A stretch of DNA of 24,181 nucleotides from contig DAOTJI010000038.1 of NCBI GenBank assembly GCA_035448625.1, positions 1 to 24,181 on the forward strand. Direction: 5' to 3'. The notes beneath the pieces are model-generated. The model had not been told where the DNA came from. It saw nothing but the letters and a program-made list of their open reading frames with translations, and ran no database searches. Source of the DNA: UBA8904 sp035448625. Lineage in GTDB: Bacteria > Desulfobacterota > Syntrophia > Syntrophales > Smithellaceae. The position numbers were made by a program, and so were the translations under genes. Of this stretch, positions 21,915-24,181 are shown piece by piece (position 1 is the first letter of the stretch; each line of letters begins with the position of its first letter).

Positions 21915-23114
21915 TCAAATTTTAAATTCGCCGCCTTCATAAATCACGGTTTTTCTGCCGTTTGTCAGATGCGCCGTAACGGTTTTGGCCTCCGTGTTGA
22001 CCAGATCCCAGTGCAGGGCGGAATCGTTGAACCCCAGCTTTTTCTTAAGCGCCGGGGTCAGACGCGCGGGGTTGCCGCTGAACGTGTCGCTGTAGGAGGA
22101 GCCCAGTGCGACATGGCAGTTGCCTTCTTTTCCGCCGAAGTTTTCATCGAAGAGCGTTTCCGCCATGAAGCGGTCGATTCGGGAAAAACGCCGGTCCGTG
22201 AGGGAAAACTCTCCGAGCCGGCAGGCTCCGGGATCCATGGCGAGTTGTTTTTTCACAAAAGCTTCGCCCTGCGCGGCTTCGACGGCGACGGCCTTTCCTT
22301 TGGAAAACGAAATGCGGACATCCTTTACGTAGTTTCCGCTTCGGAAAGAAGGAAGGTTGGCATAATACACGCCCTCGGTTCCCCGCCAGTCCGGAGAAAC
22401 AAACACTTCAAAGCTGGGCACGTTATGGCCGGAAACCCCCGCCCATTTTCGTCTTTCACCCGGCGTGATCCGCAGATCCATGTGGTCGGATTCCAGATGA
22501 AAGGATTGGACCGCAAGCGAGCTGAGCGCTTTTTTGATGTGGCCGACTTCCCGGTGGATAGCTTCCCATTCGGAAACAGGCTCTTTTTTGTCGAGGTAGC
22601 AGCCCCGGATCACCTGACGGGCATACTGCGCCATCGGCATTTTGGCCTGGCGCGCCAATTCCTCCGTTGGCAGCAGGCACAGCGTCCAGCTATACTTGCG
22701 CAGATCTTCTCTCTGATCGAGAATGACCTTCAGTGGTTTTCGAGCGACCATCGCTTTTCCGATTCTGGCAGGATCGACGTCCCGAAGGTGCGTCAGCGAT
22801 TCAGGCGCATGGAGAAAGATTCGGCCGTGGATGTGACGGTAAAGCTCTTTGTCGCCGGGAGCTAGAAAAGCCAGTTGTTTCGTGTCGGCTTTTTGGTAAA
22901 AGCTCTTTTCCATGCGAAAGGTGGCCGCCATTCGCTGGACGGGATGAACTCCCCTGTCCATCAGTCTGTCGTAGAGAATTTCGGCAAGCGCAAGCGCCGG
23001 CCGATCGTACTGAATCAAAACAATGTCATTTTTCTTCAGGGCGGATTTTTTTGCCGTGGCAAGGGCCCAGAGGAGGACATCGGCGTAATGTTCCAGGTTT
23101 TTTTCAGACAGCAT
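21915..23114 (-). CDS. M29-family (thermophilic aminopeptidase type) metallopeptidase
   Basis: 399 aa. Family M29 ligands are at the expected spacing: E236 in NVPSFEVFVSP, E302 in GEFSLTD, H334 in GNCHVALG, and H368-D370 in ALHWD. These would hold two metal ions for removing N-terminal residues. The N-terminal half (about 1-210) has the M29 lobe. No signal peptide, so cytoplasmic. The ATG at 23114 has AAAGGA 10 bases upstream. It is first gene of the operon that continues with the selenoprotein, B12 sensor and cyclase; the functional link is not evident. Confidence 0.88.
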   Translation of the reverse strand: MLSEKNLEHYADVLLWALATAKKSALKKNDIVLIQYDRPALALAEILYDRLMDRGVHPVQRMAATFRMEKSFYQKADTKQLAFLAPGDKELYRHIHGRIFLHAPESLTHLRDVDPARIGKAMVARKPLKVILDQREDLRKYSWTLCLLPTEELARQAKMPMAQYARQVIRGCYLDKKEPVSEWEAIHREVGHIKKALSSLAVQSFHLESDHMDLRITPGERRKWAGVSGHNVPSFEVFVSPDWRGTEGVYYANLPSFRSGNYVKDVRISFSKGKAVAVEAAQGEAFVKKQLAMDPGACRLGEFSLTDRRFSRIDRFMAETLFDENFGGKEGNCHVALGSSYSDTFSGNPARLTPALKKKLGFNDSALHWDLVNTEAKTVTAHLTNGRKTVIYEGGEFKI

Positions 23115-23167
23115 GTTTACGTTTTCCTTTGTAATCGTTTCGCCGTCTTGGCGGAATTAGTTAAAAA

Positions 23168-23197
23168 ACCATAAGCGAAAACCGGCGGCAGTGTCAA
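23168..23197 (-). promoter_or_regulatory. Sigma-70 promoter for the M29-selenoprotein-B12-cyclase operon
   Basis: The minus strand has a perfect TTGACA (23192-23197), an 18-base spacer and TATGGT (23168-23173). Transcription would begin near 23161, leaving about 47 bases before the ATG at 23114. The region between divergent genes (23115-23325) otherwise shows no clear plus-strand promoter. Confidence 0.5.
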
Positions 23198-23325
23198 TAA
23201 TTAACTGATTCCGGATAGATAAAAAATCCGCCCGGTCAAACCCCCGCTTGAATTTTGCCCCCCTTCATGGTAGCTTGACCGCCAATGGCACAAAGCCGCT
23301 CCTGTTCGGGTCTGAAAGGAAAAAT

Positions 23326-23961
23326 TTGAAATATTATCCGGTGTTTTGGGACATCACAGGGAAGAAATGCGTCGTGATCGGCGGAGGAGAGGTTGCGGCC
23401 AGAAAAGTTGAGCGTCTTTTGGATTGCGGGGCGAAAGTGCATGTGGTGAGCCCCCTCCTTGTCCCCGAATTGGCGGATTTAAAAGAACGGGGCCGGATCG
23501 GGCACATCGCCGGTGAATATGCGGACGAGTATCTGTCCGGAGCCGCTCTGGTGATCGGGGCGACGGATGACGAAGAAATCAACGCCTCCATATCCCGGGA
23601 CGCAAAGGCCAGAGGCATTCCCGTCAATATCGTGGATGATCCGCAAAAATGCGATTTTATTTTGCCTTCTTTAGTGGAGAGGGGCGATTTGACCATTGCC
23701 TGCGGCACGGGTGGAAATTCCCCGGCCCTGGCGCGGCGTTTGCGGGAGGAGCTGGAAGCCGCCTACGGCGAAGAATACGCGGCGCTGCTGGATATTCTGG
23801 GACAGCTGCGGAGCAGGATGGAAAAGAACACCGGGAGGGGCCGGGCCTGGTTCGATCAGTTGATGGCCGCCGGCCTGCTCACCAGCCTTCGGCGGAAAGA
23901 CACAAAGACGGCAAAAAAAATCGTCCGCGACATTACGGGCGAGGAGGTAAACATTGACTAG
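23326..23961 (+). CDS. Precorrin-2 dehydrogenase / sirohydrochlorin ferrochelatase (CysG N-terminal / Met8 type)
   Basis: 211 aa. An NAD-binding fold begins KYYPVFWDITGKKCVVIGGGEVA (GGGEVAARK binding loop), followed by VIGATDDEEIN, VNIVDDPQKCDFILPS and TIACGTGGNSPALARRLR, the family marks. It makes siroheme from precorrin-2. Start TTG 23326 has AAAGGA 5 bases upstream; an upstream ATG at 23248 would add 26 residues with no family match and no ribosome-binding site. The last seven codons overlap the next gene. Confidence 0.88.
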   Translation: MKYYPVFWDITGKKCVVIGGGEVAARKVERLLDCGAKVHVVSPLLVPELADLKERGRIGHIAGEYADEYLSGAALVIGATDDEEINASISRDAKARGIPVNIVDDPQKCDFILPSLVERGDLTIACGTGGNSPALARRLREELEAAYGEEYAALLDILGQLRSRMEKNTGRGRAWFDQLMAAGLLTSLRRKDTKTAKKIVRDITGEEVNID

Positions 23962-24181
23962 CGTGGAAGGGATTCTCTTCGCTGCAGCTCTGTTTTGCTG
24001 CGCGCTGGCCACGGCGGGCTACCTGATTTCCCTCTTGGTCCGAAGAGTGGCGCTGGCCAAAATATCCACGTGGATTCTGGCGGCCGGTTTTATGCTCCTG
24101 ACCCTGAATCTTCTTGTTGCGGCGGTTCACTGGACCGGCTGGAGCAGTTTCGGCTCGCGTCATTTTCTGTCGATTTACGCC
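23954..24181 (+). CDS. CcsA/HemX-like cytochrome c biogenesis membrane protein (N-terminus only)
   Basis: 76 codons to the window edge. Start TTG 23954, with GAGGAGG six bases upstream, overlapping the preceding stop by eight bases; GTG 23963 is an alternative. Two membrane segments are visible (about residues 5-25 and 35-56), then HWTGWSSFGSRHFLSIYA, the CcsA/CcmC-type loop after the second helix. A siroheme-type dehydrogenase followed by a CcsA-like gene is a common order before hemA in Desulfobacterota. Truncated by the window edge. Confidence 0.78.
   Translation, partial: MTSVEGILFAAALFCCALATAGYLISLLVRRVALAKISTWILAAGFMLLTLNLLVAAVHWTGWSSFGSRHFLSIYA

Noticed and set aside
1..24181. CRISPR arrays, tRNA or rRNA genes, and IS transposases
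   Set aside because: No regularly spaced repeats, no tRNA-like cloverleaf or rRNA motifs and no transposase frames were seen on either strand.

Overview
The window most resembles the chromosome of an anaerobic bacterium of the former Deltaproteobacteria (Desulfobacterota, Syntrophales-like). This rests on gene content: NifX/ORP-like metal-cluster proteins, ferredoxin-MinD ATPases, sigma-54 control, several diguanylate cyclases and a probable selenoprotein. The genus cannot be named from the sequence. Nearly everything is on the minus strand.

Region 1 (1-10096) is one functional block. A sigma-70 promoter (10068-10096) drives a DUF134 HTH gene and a PAS/sigma-54 activator (8322-9680). Just past the activator lie palindromic activator-like sites (8276-8313) and a near-consensus -24/-12 promoter (8175-8190). 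From there a packed unidirectional operon runs off the left edge: NifX-like protein, pyruvoyl-dependent arginine decarboxylase, zinc-ribbon protein, DUF5320 protein, second NifX-like protein, TrmO, ARMT1-like DUF89 protein, membrane protein, ferredoxin-MinD ATPase, FmdB protein, radical SAM protein, second ferredoxin-MinD ATPase, Mrp/NBP35 ATPase and the start of a third NifX-like protein. Two ferredoxin-MinDs, an Mrp ATPase, NifX-type proteins and a cognate sigma-54 activator form the core of the orange-protein (ORP) complex described in Desulfovibrio. Here that core is interleaved with many extra genes.

Region 2 (10097-15314) holds a possible frameshifted remnant, two diguanylate cyclases (one membrane-bound, one GAF-linked), a monoglyceride-lipase-like hydrolase and a hexokinase of the eukaryotic family. 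A promoter with an operator-like palindrome (15285-15314) precedes the GAF cyclase.

Region 3 (15422-19126) is a small array of integron gene cassettes with three attC sites and no integrase. Evidence is attC-type hairpins with extrahelical bases and matching R''/R' ends that define cassette limits. The cassettes carry a two-gene restriction-modification-like pair (EcoRI-type adenine methyltransferase plus DUF262-HNH nuclease), an orphan 113-aa protein and a PD-(D/E)XK nuclease.

Region 4 (19463-23197) is another minus-strand operon: M29-type aminopeptidase, an ArsC/Spx-like protein with an in-frame TGA at the redox-cysteine position followed by a SECIS-like hairpin, a cobalamin-binding sensor with the Wx9EH motif, and a PAS-GGDEF cyclase overlapping the sensor gene. 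The right edge (plus strand) starts a siroheme/cytochrome block: a precorrin-2 dehydrogenase and a truncated CcsA-like gene.
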